Source: an uncultured Clostridia bacterium
GTDB taxonomy: Bacteria; Bacillota; Clostridia; Christensenellales; Borkfalkiaceae
Direction: 5' to 3'
DNA: 35,975 bases
NCBI GenBank assembly: GCA_934254725.1
Contig: CAKQLR010000018.1
Location: 1 to 35,975, forward strand
The first letter of the stretch is position 1. Each line of letters begins with the position of its first letter. Positions 13,238 to 24,078 of this stretch are shown here, in pieces. A model generated the notes under the pieces. That model had not been told where the DNA came from and did not search any database. It worked only from the letters and a program-made list of their open reading frames with translations. The position numbers were made by a program, and so were the translations under genes.

Positions 13238-16200
13238 TTATAGTTCCGTATCTATACTGCAAAGCAAGAATACGAAGTAATTGCTGTTTTCGGGCGCAGA
13301 GCCTTCCGTAACGGAACATTTAACCGTAACCACAAGCATATAGTTTGTTATATCGTTCTTCCCGAGATCTTTGAGATTATTGACCGTCAACTTAAACCTG
13401 CCGGTTGCAATCATGTCCTCCGAAATCGTCATTTTTGCATCTTCGGAATCCAACCTCGTTACCGTTCCGAACGGATTGTCACCCTCGCAGAGATTTTGAG
13501 TTGTATCATAAAAATACTTTCCGTCTTCGCCAAGTTTTTTCTTGTAGATGGCAAACGAAATTTCCGCCCCCTCTGCTGCATTTATGGTCGTAATGGACGA
13601 GAAGTCCGCAGATACGTTAAAGATTATTTTTCCGCTGTTCGTTTCGTCCGACGGATCTGCAAGGTTGATTGCAAGGTACTTCCTGTCCTCCGGCACCACG
13701 GCGATTTTAATTCTGTTTTCTATGACGGGCGTGAAGTTAAATGTCGCCGAAGCTGTCGTTCCGTTTGTATAGAAATCTGGGGACTCGGATATATAGAAAT
13801 CATCACACAGCGAATAAACAGCGTTTCCCGACGTATCGAACGTTTTAGTAAACGAGGCGTTATCCACTTTTGAAAAATCCGCTATTACAGAGAAACTGTC
13901 GGAATACGTTCCGTTCTTGTTTGCATCGGCCACCGCTATAATATCGCCGACCTGATAGGTTATAAACGCCGTATCCGCGCTTAAAACGTATTGAGCCAAC
14001 ACGGTTTCGGTTCCGTCGCTTGCTCGCCTTACAAGAGAAATTACCGTATTTGCGGGCAATCTTACGGTTTTTCCGTTATACTTAATGCCTATAACGTGAG
14101 TTCCGTAAAGAATTTTATTATTTTGAGATGCGTTAGTTACGTAGTCCGCCGAAGGTAACGTGACGTTCACCGTGACGTCAACGTCTATACTCTTGTCTTC
14201 GGTGTTAGAAAATTCGCTATTCTGGGTGTTGTTGTTTTCGACGTTAACTTCAACATTTGTTTCGTTCCATACGCTTATCTTGCAAGTTTTTGCGGTTGTA
14301 TTGGATAATACGTCTGACGAGGTTTTATCCACATGCCCTTCGAGATAAAGGTTTTTACCTGTATAATTATCTGTCGCCTCGTCTGGGATTACAACAAGAA
14401 TATACCTTTCAAACACATAACCCGTTTTATCGGCTTCGTTGTAGCCCTCTTTTTCGCTTATTCTCGAAGAGGGAATAAAATCGTCCAGCACGTTAAGGGT
14501 TTTAGGCACAAAGCCTGCTGTGCCGTTCATAAATTCGCTTAAACTTATATTGTAAGCGTTTTCCGACAACGTATAGTAATAATATTTGTAGCCGTACGGC
14601 GTGGCGCTGTTCAGGTCGAAAAGAATAAACTTGGTTTCAGCGTAAAACAGCTGCTTTGTCTGATCCGAGCCGTCCGCCGAAACAGAGCGCAATTCTTTAT
14701 TATAATTGAACTTTCTGTTTTCGCCCTCGTAATAGTTTAAAATTTCGTTGTATTCGTACTCGATGTAAAGGGTAAAACGCGAACCTGCGGATATGCTTAC
14801 GGCATATGCGGGCGAAGAAGTAAACGCCTTTATGTAATAGTTTTCGCCCTCCACCGCGGAAACGTACGTATTTATGCCGAGCACAGGCGGGTTGTACACG
14901 TATATGTGCATCGTGTAAGATTTAGACGAGGAGCTGAAAGTAATAGTCAGACGAGTAAGAGTTTTTTGCGCAGCGGTAGCTCTTAATTCGTCGTATTTAT
15001 CCTCTACCGTGTAAAACTTGCCGGTAGTTGAATCGTAATCTATACTGCCTTTAACAGCATTGCCGTCAACCGTAATTTTTGAAAGCTTGCCTTTATTTCC
15101 ACTGTCGTTATCGTCATATTCAACCGAATAACATTCGGAAACAACCTTAATATCGTAGCTGCCGTATCCGCCTTTGGTTACGAGCTGCAGGAACTTCGTT
15201 ATAGCTTCATCCGCTTCCCAAAGAATTTTGAAAACAGGCAGGTCTGTATTTTTCTTAACGTCCGTAAGATAATAGGAAAGCGGTTTTATAATCGAATTTC
15301 CTTCTCCGTCTGGCAACGTGATTTGGTTGCCCCAATTTTTTAAAGCGTTAATAATATCGGGCGAATATATGTCGTTATTCGAAAATACGCCGTCGCCGTG
15401 CGTTTCTTCACCGTCTTCAGTTACATAGACAGCCTTTTCAAACGCTTCCGTTATGGTTATTTTTTCGGAAGTATCATAGACGTCAAAATATATTTGCGAC
15501 GCGCCGTAATCGACGAACAAAGCCTGTGCGCTTCCGCCATTAGTGCCGTACGACGGTAAATCGTCCATACTGCTTATGCGGAAAATATCAACGGTTCCGT
15601 TGTTGTTATACGCGATAAGTCCGCCTTTTTCCGAAACACTGAGCGATGTGAAGAAATCGTTCCTGTTCGTTCCGTTAAAAAACCATGTATAGCTGAAATC
15701 GCTTTTAAGCGTTCCGTATTTTAAAGAGTTCCCTTTCGTCAGGATATAATCGCCCGACAGAGTTTTTCCGGAAGCTACTTCGTTCATGATAACGCCTAAG
15801 TTTTCATCCGCTCCCGCTTTGACTATCGTGTTATCGCCCGCGTAAAGCTCGTTTATAGTCAAGGTGCCGTAAATACCGTTTATCACGGCGGAAACGGCTT
15901 TTTTGCCTTGCAGATAGTTATTGAAAACATTTACGTTGTTCAGCGAAACGCCATTATTATTCACCTTATAGTACAAACCGAAAGCATAGTCCGCAGCTAC
16001 AACCGTATGAGATACTTCAACGTTCTCAAAAGTGAACGCATTTGTTGCTAATGAGCCGAATACCCCGCTTGCATAGGCGTCTGAAGAAGCAGCTATAATA
16101 TATAACGGATAATCACTGCTGCCGCCGATTTTTATATCCTTAGCGGTAACGGAAGAAAAAACTTTTCCACTGCTTTTTTGAGCAAAAACGCCGGCAGCCG

Positions 16201-19200
16201 CCTGACCGCCGATAATATATATCGGGAATGAACCAGGCACTACGTTTACATTATTAAAAACAAAATTGGTTGAGTCCCTACTATAACCTGTTATTCCGCC
16301 GGCATAAGCGCAGCCAGAAATAACTGTGGCTTTTTCACTCGATTTTACATAGTTACCGTTGCCGCCGTCATCGGATACGGTCAAATCTTTCTCCGCACGC
16401 CCGACAAAACCTCCGGCAAACTTTAAAGATATCGAAACACCATTCAGTGCATACTGCACATGGGCATTAACGTTTTCCTTTGTGTTTGCTATTGCAACCG
16501 ACGGACTTTTAATGCCCGTATTGTATACGCTTGCGACCACAGTACATCCGTCAACAAAACAGTCGTTCAATACTAATTCACATTGACTTACGCCGAAAAG
16601 ACCGCCGGCAGAGCATTTTTTATCTGTTTTACCAAAAGCCAGAACAGCCGAAGACGAAACACTCGCATTGTTCAATATCAACTTTTTGTACTGGTAAAGA
16701 TTCGTTTGTATTCTAAACCTGCCGACGATACCGCCGGCGTAAACATATTCATTGTTACGTTTTGCAATAACCGACGTGTTTACTACAGAAAGATTGTTAA
16801 TTGTTACTGACATGCCGGCTATGGTTGGATCTTTGTCCCCACCGTAAAAGCGTAAATCTCCTATTACGCCGCCGGCAATTTGCAGGGCTTCTATTGTTGA
16901 ATCTTTAATTACACAATCGGTAAACTCGTTTTCATTTACTTTTGAACCGGAGGCGTAGTCCTGGTTTCCTATAAGACCGCCTGCCCATCCGGGAGATTTT
17001 AAAGTGATACCGTCCGCAATTACGTTTTTGAAATACGCTGAACTTGCATACGCGACAAAGCCGCCTACACAAAACGTTTTGCTGTTTACACTTGAATTCG
17101 ATGTTGCTCCTGTATTATCAATAAATTCAAGCGACATTGTGCCCGAAATGGAAATATCATTTACTTTAGTAATATAATTCGAAGTTTTATTTTCCAATTG
17201 AAATGCAAGATTTTCAATATAATCCGCCTCAACGTTTTGACCGTTTCGATATTGCTTGTTTACCGATTTTACGATAATCTTTGTTCTTCCGGTTTCTTCG
17301 GTACCGTTTTTAGTAACTGTACCGTTTATCTCTTTTATATTAAAGACATTGCTTTTATAAACCGTTCCGCCTATTCCGTGGAAAGCGTTTCCGTAAGACT
17401 CTAAATCATACTCTTTCGCTCCGAAGTTAAGAATAAAGCCTGTATACCGATAATTTCCGTCGTTTATACCGAAGTACTTTGTGAATATACTTTTGCCGTC
17501 TCTGCGATAATCGTCTTTATATTCGCCGTTAGTTGCAATATCCGTTTCATATGTCTCTTTGCCCACGTTAGTATAATCGCCGTAGCGGGGACGGGACAGA
17601 TTGCCGTATGCAAAATAGGAATCCTTAACGGTAAACGCGCCCGAGGATACGGCATAAGCGAACATCATAAACTCTTCGGCGGTATCGAAGTTAAACGTAT
17701 TACTGCCGTATCTTCCCGTTCTTGAGCTGTATGGGGTCGTAAAATAAGGAATATCACACCCTTTGCCGCCGTTATTGTATTGCTTATCGGTGGAAAAAGC
17801 ATAGCCGTTTATCAATCTGCCGACGTATGGGTTAAAGAACCACATATTAGCGCAGCTGTCGGGAATTTTCCAATCGGTACCGTAACGGCATCCGCCTTTG
17901 TTATCTATGTCTTTTATAATAACTCCGCCGCCGGATACAAGCCCTACGTATCCGCCGAAAATCGGCGGGAATTTATCCGTTAAATCGGATACTTTTATGT
18001 TATTTGTTTCGTAGCCTACGTTAACTTTTTCTATCTTGTTATCGCCGCCGATAACCCAGGCGATTACGCCGCCGAAGTGAACGTTGGAAGTCGTAGCCGT
18101 CGCGGTATTCGACTCCCAAATTCTGCTGGTTTGCTCGCCGCCGAAGCTCGAAGCGTTAAGTTCCACCGCGTTGTATTGAATCGTTAAATTATAAACAGCC
18201 GCGCCATTTGCGGTGTTTATAAAGCCTGCACCCGTTTCGGTTACAGCCTCAGAGTCCTTATAATCGGGCATTTTGACGGTTGTGCCGCCGTCCGCACCGA
18301 CTATTACGCCGTGGAACGGGTACGAAGGCGAACCTATCCCCGTGAATTCCGCAGAAGTTATTTCTATATTTTCGCTGCCGAATTTATAATACGCCCCTCT
18401 TAAAAAGCTTTGCAGGTCGGAAATAGAAAGCGTACCGCCGTTATCAGCCGTAAGTATTGTTCCCGTACCGCCGTACGTGTATTTCTCGAAATTTTCTGCC
18501 CCGCTTCCTTGATAAGTCGGGTAGTTTATTTCCCAATCCGCAGAAAGAGACGAAGAAGCGTCGTCGCTCTTTAAAAGCGTTTCCGAAAGGAAGGTAAACT
18601 CTCCCGCGTTATTTATTATATACGGATATTTGTAAGTTCCGTAGCCCGTAATAAGGTTATAAACGTGATGGTTTACCTTTAAGTTTCCGCCGTTAGTCAA
18701 AACATACGGCATATAAAGGTTAACCCAGTTTCCATATACCTCCGTAGCGCTGTTTGTTTCGGGAGAAACGTAAACAGTAAAGCTGTTGAAGTACTGCTGT
18801 TGCTTGGTTTCGCTCAGTTCCGCGCCGTAGGTTACGGCGTTTATGTGCTGTGTTGCGTTTCGCCAGTCTTCCTCGAGGTTGAAGTTGTAAATATAAGAAC
18901 CCGTACCGGTCTGAATATTTATTTCGGAAAACAGCGTAGCCTTTGTGAAAATACTGTTTGCTTTTAAGCCGTTGAATACTATATTTTTAAATACGACGGT
19001 GATATTCTGAGAGGAAGAAGTTCCACTCGCTTTTCCGCCGTAGCCTATAAGCGAGGATGCCGCTTTTGTTCCGTTTGTATAAGCGGTGGTTTTGGTTGCC
19101 GATTGATAGGTACCCTGCGTGTATTGAGAAACCGCCTCTATATTGCAGGTAACAAAAGAGTCGATAGCGTTAATCAAAAGCGCTCTGACCGAGGTTGTGC

Positions 19201-22200
19201 CGCCAATGTCTTCGATTACGAGATTATCGAAAAATACGTTTTTGATATTCGCTTCGCAAATTTTGTTTGCGTCCGTGCCCTTTATCTTTCCCGAAACAAA
19301 CACGCCCGACGCATCGCTGTACGAGCAAACCGTTCCGGAAAGAACTATATCGCCGAAGTTTACCGTCTTTGCGGCTTCGGAACTTATAACTATATCCGAA
19401 TATATGCCAGCGTTAAGCCCGTCGAATTGAGAACATCTCCTTACATTGCTGTTGCTAAGCCCGAATTCAAGCTTATGATTGTCGAATTTAAACGTGGTAC
19501 TACCCGCGTAAACGGGATAGAAACAATAATCTTTTACGCTTATATCGTCGGTTGCCGTACCTACGGAAGAGCCGAATGAATTCGGAAAATCAGTGTTTAG
19601 CACATATCTTCTGATAGAGTCCTTTATGTAATTATATACGCTCCAGTAAATAAGGTCCGCCCTGTTTGAAACAACACCGTCGGTCACGTTTCTTTTTTCA
19701 AGCCCCGCTATGTTGAAGAAATAGCGGGTATTCGAGTTGTTTACGCCCTTTTGATTAGTTCCGCCGCCCGGCAACAAAGAGTACCAACCGGAAGTAGCGG
19801 GAATTTTACCTAAATCATCATCGGTTACTGTTGCTCCAAGAGTTTCAATGGTTACGATTCCGCCGCTTGCGGGAAGGCTTTCGGAAGTCCTCGCGCTTAC
19901 GTTTTCACCCACGAATAAATCAAAGTTATTCGTTGCGGTTATATTTTCAAAAGCCGAGGAGTCGCAGGAAACGACCAGATATGTAGCCGTTCCGTAAACG
20001 GTAACCATGCCGCTTTTTACCGACGAACCTGTTAACGAAGTAAATACGGAATTACCGAACGTAAAGCCGCTTTCAAGGCTCACCTTGCCCGTAATACAGG
20101 AAAACAAACCGCCTACGGGCGAAGAACCTGTAACAGTCCCCTCCCACTTCGTATTGAGTTTTACTTTACATTTATCAAACCATCTGCCGATAAGCCCGCC
20201 CATTCCGACGCTTGCATAGGCACTGATATTTACGCCTTCCGCAACGGTACCGGAAAAATCTATTTCCGTATAATCGGCGCAGGTAAGCACGGGAACGACG
20301 CCCGCAAAGTTTGCTTCGTAATACCATATTCTGGAAGTAATTATAGTTGAAACCTTATTATTGGTAAACGCGGCGCTCGTCACACTTATGGCATTGCCTA
20401 TCGCCCCGCCGGCATAAACGGAGCCGTTGTTATTGTAACTCGAAACCGTAAATACGGGTTTTATATTACTACTGTCTAGTGTTATTTTACATTCCCCGCT
20501 GCCTTGATAAGTGTACCCCACGAAACCGCCGGCATAAATGTTTGCGGAAGAAGTCATCGTTCCCTGTTCAAAAACAAACTCTATTTCGGTGGTACAATTA
20601 TTGATTTCAAAACGGTACGGAGCGTATCCGAAAATTCCGCCCACGCATACCTGGGAAAAAATGTTATCCGTAAACCTTATTTTACCGCCCACGGTAAGGT
20701 TTTTTACAGTAGCATCCCAGCCCCCGGAATACAAACCAAGCCATCTTCTTTCGCTGTCGCCGTCTTTTTGTGCCATGTAAGCGCCGTTTATATTCTCGCC
20801 TATGGCAAGGCTTATTTTGTGTTTGTTGCCGTTGAACGTACCTATAAAACACGAGTTTGTTGAAGAGTCCGTAAACTGCTCGATGCCCGTTCCCGCAAAA
20901 TTTATGTCATTCGTAAGGTTTACAGGTCCCCTGAATAAATTCCAATCTTTATAATTATCGGCGGTCACTCCGCTTACAAACGGAAATACACCCTGTGATT
21001 GAATGGTTATGGCGTATTTTGCCGCGTCCGACTCAGAAGAAATATTTATTTCGGTACCGTTCATAGCAAGTTGGGCGGCTGAAACGGTGTAAGTATTTGC
21101 GTCAAAGTTTATAATTTCAAGGGTATCGTTTCTGTAAATTTGACCTCTGTTGCCGACGTCGTTGCCGATAACCGTCTGGGTTGCATAGCTTGCGGGATAG
21201 GAGAAAGAAAAGCCCTCGTCCGCATACAGCAAGGACAGCCCCTGTCTTTTTACTATGTGGTTAAAGCTTGCGGAATCGTTGTCTTTTACCGCCCCCGAAA
21301 GGCGAAGAACGGAACCTTTGCCGGTATTATTCACAAGCAAAGATGATTTATTCGATTTATAAGTTAGGTTGCCTACGTCCGCAAAAGCGTTATCTTCAAC
21401 CGAATAAACGTAATCCGCCGCGACGTAATAATCGTCCGAATAGGTGTTTACAACGGAAACGTTATTGCATTTTACGTACGTAAAGCCCTGAATAATTCCA
21501 ACCCCGCCACCGAACGTTCCCTGAGAACCCAACGCAGTGAGGGTGTTGTTTATCGTAAACGTTCCGCTGTCCGAGCCGAAAGTAACCCCTACCCTCGCGT
21601 CGCTTGTTCCGTTACTCGTAATCAAGCCAGCAAAGCCGCCGATGTTATCGGAAGTCGCGTTGTTAAACGTAAACGACGGCGAAGTACTTGCATTAAACGT
21701 AATGCCTGCGTTTGCTTCTATCATGCCGAAAAAGCCGCCCGCATTTGTTGTACCCGCAGTTGACAAATCGAATTCAGCATTTAAAAGAGATACGTTTTCT
21801 ATTGTAATAGCGGTATTTGCCTTAAGCTTGCCGATATACCCGCCGAGATTGCCTCTGCCCGAAATGTTTACAGTTACAGGGTTGGTTGCCGAACCGAAAG
21901 AAATCTTACCCGAAGGCAGTACCGAAGCTTCGCCTATAACGCCGCCCGCGGAACCGCCCGTACAAACGATTTCATTACCGCTCGACAGCGTGCAGGTACT
22001 CGTGGCAACAGTCAAAGCGCCTGCGGAATAACCCGCAATGCCGCCCGCATTTTTACCCGTTACGTTTATGTTCTTTAATGTTGCCAATGAAGAAAAGACA
22101 ATTTCCGCACCTGTTTCGTTTGTGCCCGCTATGCCGCCTGCGGAATTATCCGCGCTTGCGGTGCCCTGTATTGTAAAACTTGTTCCCGATGTCTTAAGCG

Positions 22201-23107
22201 TTATTTTGCCAGAATTTTTACCTACGATAAGCCCGGCATTTCCGTTATTCGCGGTTACGTTAAGATTTACGGAAGAATTTAAAGTGACCGACAGGTCGGT
22301 GTTTGCTGCTACTTCGCCGAATAAACCGCCTGCGTTGCCGTCCGTCGATTGCAAAGTATAAACTATCGGTTGCGTAGCCGTTCCCGCACTGAAACAGTTA
22401 GATAAACCTACCGACAACTTGCCGCCCAAGACGTGAGAAGCGACCAAACCGGCAACCCCGCTTTGAGTTACCGTCGCATTCTGAGCAAATTGAAAACCGC
22501 TTATATCGAAATCCACGTTATTTGTAGTTACTACAAGGTTATCGCAAACGGAGAAAGCCCCGCTCTGCGACGCCATAACTGGTTGTTTATATTGATCCGA
22601 AACAAGAATTTTCGCTTCGTTCGAGGCGTAATTGAACAGATACGTCCAACCGCTCATTATTACAGAAAGCGCGCCCGGTGTATCCGCTCTCTTAAGCGTA
22701 GCTTTAAACGGGGAACTCTCGCTGCCTATTCCGAAAAAGCCCGTCAGGTCGTTTGCTACCGCCGTAAGCTCTATGAGGTCGTTACCGTCGTCGAAAAGTC
22801 TGAAAGTGTAACCTTCAAACGAATTGTTTTGCGACGTCCTCGCAAGAGTTACCATTCCCTCTTTTCCGTACACGTTGTAAACGTTCGTTTCGTTTGCAAC
22901 TTTTTCGATGCCCTTATATGTATTATTGCGGTCCTCACCGAAAGTATCGTCCACATCCAAAGCGTATCCGTCGGGTATGGATAAAGCCTTTGCTTCGTTT
23001 TCCCTGAAAACGGGCAGACAGAAAAACCCGAGCAGCGCGACAACCGCGCATATCGCCAGGCAGAAAATTATTTTCGGATTTAAATTTCTTCTTTTTGATT
23101 TTCTCAT
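13238..23107 (-). CDS. Giant exported protein with GGxxG (GLUG-like) repeats
   Basis: At 3289 residues this fills more than a quarter of the window. A basic start plus hydrophobic segment (about 11-33) gives a signal peptide or anchor, with a possible cleavage near AKA at about 39-41. About two dozen motifs of the form AGGxxG recur along the chain (NAGGLFG, NAGGIAG, YAGGFVG, FAGGFVG). They sit between short beta-strand runs rich in Asn, Ser and Thr, the pattern of GLUG-type parallel beta-helix adhesins. The last 700 residues change to Ig-like beta domains. It ends in SNYFVFLLCSIDTEL with no LPxTG, SLH, choline-binding or C-terminal membrane segment, so attachment must be indirect. It is the last gene of the riboswitch-controlled operon. 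A role in adhesion or matrix is inferred; there are no enzymatic motifs. Confidence 0.85.
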   Translation of the reverse strand: MRKSKRRNLNPKIIFCLAICAVVALLGFFCLPVFRENEAKALSIPDGYALDVDDTFGEDRNNTYKGIEKVANETNVYNVYGKEGMVTLARTSQNNSFEGYTFRLFDDGNDLIELTAVANDLTGFFGIGSESSPFKATLKRADTPGALSVIMSGWTYLFNYASNEAKILVSDQYKQPVMASQSGAFSVCDNLVVTTNNVDFDISGFQFAQNATVTQSGVAGLVASHVLGGKLSVGLSNCFSAGTATQPIVYTLQSTDGNAGGLFGEVAANTDLSVTLNSSVNLNVTANNGNAGLIVGKNSGKITLKTSGTSFTIQGTASADNSAGGIAGTNETGAEIVFSSLATLKNINVTGKNAGGIAGYSAGALTVATSTCTLSSGNEIVCTGGSAGGVIGEASVLPSGKISFGSATNPVTVNISGRGNLGGYIGKLKANTAITIENVSLLNAEFDLSTAGTTNAGGFFGMIEANAGITFNASTSPSFTFNNATSDNIGGFAGLITSNGTSDARVGVTFGSDSGTFTINNTLTALGSQGTFGGGVGIIQGFTYVKCNNVSVVNTYSDDYYVAADYVYSVEDNAFADVGNLTYKSNKSSLLVNNTGKGSVLRLSGAVKDNDSASFNHIVKRQGLSLLYADEGFSFSYPASYATQTVIGNDVGNRGQIYRNDTLEIINFDANTYTVSAAQLAMNGTEINISSESDAAKYAITIQSQGVFPFVSGVTADNYKDWNLFRGPVNLTNDINFAGTGIEQFTDSSTNSCFIGTFNGNKHKISLAIGENINGAYMAQKDGDSERRWLGLYSGGWDATVKNLTVGGKIRFTDNIFSQVCVGGIFGYAPYRFEINNCTTEIEFVFEQGTMTSSANIYAGGFVGYTYQGSGECKITLDSSNIKPVFTVSSYNNNGSVYAGGAIGNAISVTSAAFTNNKVSTIITSRIWYYEANFAGVVPVLTCADYTEIDFSGTVAEGVNISAYASVGMGGLIGRWFDKCKVKLNTKWEGTVTGSSPVGGLFSCITGKVSLESGFTFGNSVFTSLTGSSVKSGMVTVYGTATYLVVSCDSSAFENITATNNFDLFVGENVSARTSESLPASGGIVTIETLGATVTDDDLGKIPATSGWYSLLPGGGTNQKGVNNSNTRYFFNIAGLEKRNVTDGVVSNRADLIYWSVYNYIKDSIRRYVLNTDFPNSFGSSVGTATDDISVKDYCFYPVYAGSTTFKFDNHKLEFGLSNSNVRRCSQFDGLNAGIYSDIVISSEAAKTVNFGDIVLSGTVCSYSDASGVFVSGKIKGTDANKICEANIKNVFFDNLVIEDIGGTTSVRALLINAIDSFVTCNIEAVSQYTQGTYQSATKTTAYTNGTKAASSLIGYGGKASGTSSSQNITVVFKNIVFNGLKANSIFTKATLFSEINIQTGTGSYIYNFNLEEDWRNATQHINAVTYGAELSETKQQQYFNSFTVYVSPETNSATEVYGNWVNLYMPYVLTNGGNLKVNHHVYNLITGYGTYKYPYIINNAGEFTFLSETLLKSDDASSSLSADWEINYPTYQGSGAENFEKYTYGGTGTILTADNGGTLSISDLQSFLRGAYYKFGSENIEITSAEFTGIGSPSYPFHGVIVGADGGTTVKMPDYKDSEAVTETGAGFINTANGAAVYNLTIQYNAVELNASSFGGEQTSRIWESNTATATTSNVHFGGVIAWVIGGDNKIEKVNVGYETNNIKVSDLTDKFPPIFGGYVGLVSGGGVIIKDIDNKGGCRYGTDWKIPDSCANMWFFNPYVGRLINGYAFSTDKQYNNGGKGCDIPYFTTPYSSRTGRYGSNTFNFDTAEEFMMFAYAVSSGAFTVKDSYFAYGNLSRPRYGDYTNVGKETYETDIATNGEYKDDYRRDGKSIFTKYFGINDGNYRYTGFILNFGAKEYDLESYGNAFHGIGGTVYKSNVFNIKEINGTVTKNGTEETGRTKIIVKSVNKQYRNGQNVEADYIENLAFQLENKTSNYITKVNDISISGTMSLEFIDNTGATSNSSVNSKTFCVGGFVAYASSAYFKNVIADGITLKSPGWAGGLIGNQDYASGSKVNENEFTDCVIKDSTIEALQIAGGVIGDLRFYGGDKDPTIAGMSVTINNLSVVNTSVIAKRNNEYVYAGGIVGRFRIQTNLYQYKKLILNNASVSSSAVLAFGKTDKKCSAGGLFGVSQCELVLNDCFVDGCTVVASVYNTGIKSPSVAIANTKENVNAHVQYALNGVSISLKFAGGFVGRAEKDLTVSDDGGNGNYVKSSEKATVISGCAYAGGITGYSRDSTNFVFNNVNVVPGSFPIYIIGGQAAAGVFAQKSSGKVFSSVTAKDIKIGGSSDYPLYIIAASSDAYASGVFGSLATNAFTFENVEVSHTVVAADYAFGLYYKVNNNGVSLNNVNVFNNYLQGKKAVSAVINGIYGTLTINELYAGDNTIVKAGADENLGVIMNEVASGKTLSGDYILTKGNSLKYGTLKSDFSYTWFFNGTNRNDFFTSLSVSEKGGLIAYNNNGTVDIFRISSMDDLPSYGTNGGSAQALFVDYGASQIYFDVYDTSEKITITEAFEKAVYVTEDGEETHGDGVFSNNDIYSPDIINALKNWGNQITLPDGEGNSIIKPLSYYLTDVKKNTDLPVFKILWEADEAITKFLQLVTKGGYGSYDIKVVSECYSVEYDDNDSGNKGKLSKITVDGNAVKGSIDYDSTTGKFYTVEDKYDELRATAAQKTLTRLTITFSSSSKSYTMHIYVYNPPVLGINTYVSAVEGENYYIKAFTSSPAYAVSISAGSRFTLYIEYEYNEILNYYEGENRKFNYNKELRSVSADGSDQTKQLFYAETKFILFDLNSATPYGYKYYYYTLSENAYNISLSEFMNGTAGFVPKTLNVLDDFIPSSRISEKEGYNEADKTGYVFERYILVVIPDEATDNYTGKNLYLEGHVDKTSSDVLSNTTAKTCKISVWNETNVEVNVENNNTQNSEFSNTEDKSIDVDVTVNVTLPSADYVTNASQNNKILYGTHVIGIKYNGKTVRLPANTVISLVRRASDGTETVLAQYVLSADTAFITYQVGDIIAVADANKNGTYSDSFSVIADFSKVDNASFTKTFDTSGNAVYSLCDDFYISESPDFYTNGTTASATFNFTPVIENRIKIAVVPEDRKYLAINLADPSDETNSGKIIFNVSADFSSITTINAAEGAEISFAIYKKKLGEDGKYFYDTTQNLCEGDNPFGTVTRLDSEDAKMTISEDMIATGRFKLTVNNLKDLGKNDITNYMLVVTVKCSVTEGSAPENSNYFVFLLCSIDTEL

Positions 23108-23126
23108 AAGCAGTTTAACCTTTCTG

Positions 23127-24062
23127 TCATACCGTTTCCGTTTTGATGTAATTCGTTATAGTATTCCACGTTATCTTTCCCGTGCCGATATTTTCCCATA
23201 CGCTCTGCTGTCCGTCCGAGAGCTCCGCCCGCTTAAAGAATAACCCGTAAGTTTTTGCCGCTGCTGCCGGAAGCTCTATACATCTGTTAAAAACATCGTT
23301 CTCTGCCGTCTTAACGATAACGCCGACGGGCAGCGTATTGTTTTCGGTAATAAGTTCGAGAACGTCCGCTTGCCAGGAAACTTTAACGTAACTTTCGGTT
23401 TCGGGTTCGCCCACCATAGACACCATGTAGTTAAATGCGGCGTAATCGTCTATATCCGAGCCTGCCTCGTACTGAAAAGCGCCGTGTGCCTCGAAGTTCA
23501 TCGCGTTGTACGGTGCGATAAGCCCGCCGTAAATTTTTGCAGACATATAAGCGGGCGTCACAGGAACAGCCGCAACGAAAACTTCGGAATAATCCGCTGC
23601 GTTGTCAGCCGTTAAACCGTTAAACGCAACTTCTATCGTAACGGAATTAGCCGAGCCTGCGGCAAGCGTCGCCGTGAAAAGCGGCTCGCCAAAAACCGTT
23701 TTTTCAATAGGGTAACTTTTCCCCGCGTAATTGACGGAATGCAGATTGTCGCCTTCCTTTTGTTCCTTTAATTTTGCGAAAAAAGCAAAAGTTAAATCGA
23801 ACGAGTTGTATTCGCCCGTCGCTCTGTCGTAATTGAAAAGGGAGAACTTCGTCGCGCCAGTTATAACGGACGTGTTGTCGTTTAAATCGTCAAGCGAGTT
23901 TACGGGGTTAAGAATATCGCTTGTAAAATGATTTTGCCTGTTTACGAAAACGTCCTTGAATATACCTTTTCCGTAATAAGCCGCATATACGACCGACACG
24001 GAAAGAGAAGCTACCGCAACCAAACATAAAACTATTATTACTTTTTTTAACTTTATTTTCAT
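23127..24062 (-). CDS. Exported protein of the surface operon (third of four genes)
   Basis: The 311-residue protein starts with a lysine-rich stretch and a hydrophobic segment (about 7-28) ending VVYAAYYGKG, a signal peptide with a short, SipW/TasA-like exit. The mature part is beta-rich and slightly acidic, with no cysteine pair and no C-terminal anchor. A segment (EKTVFGEPLFTATLAAGSANSV) resembles beta-sandwich fibre subunits. It begins 16 bases after the preceding gene and ends 19 bases before the giant gene. I recognise no named family. A structural subunit or adaptor for the giant protein is inferred from context. Confidence 0.7.
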   Translation of the reverse strand: MKIKLKKVIIVLCLVAVASLSVSVVYAAYYGKGIFKDVFVNRQNHFTSDILNPVNSLDDLNDNTSVITGATKFSLFNYDRATGEYNSFDLTFAFFAKLKEQKEGDNLHSVNYAGKSYPIEKTVFGEPLFTATLAAGSANSVTIEVAFNGLTADNAADYSEVFVAAVPVTPAYMSAKIYGGLIAPYNAMNFEAHGAFQYEAGSDIDDYAAFNYMVSMVGEPETESYVKVSWQADVLELITENNTLPVGVIVKTAENDVFNRCIELPAAAAKTYGLFFKRAELSDGQQSVWENIGTGKITWNTITNYIKTETV

Positions 24063-24078
24063 ACTCGGTCGGCTCCCT

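Noticed and set aside
21537..22031. 164-codon frame antisense to the giant gene
   Set aside because: Pro/Val-rich translation that mirrors the GGxxG repeat codons; no ribosome binding site.
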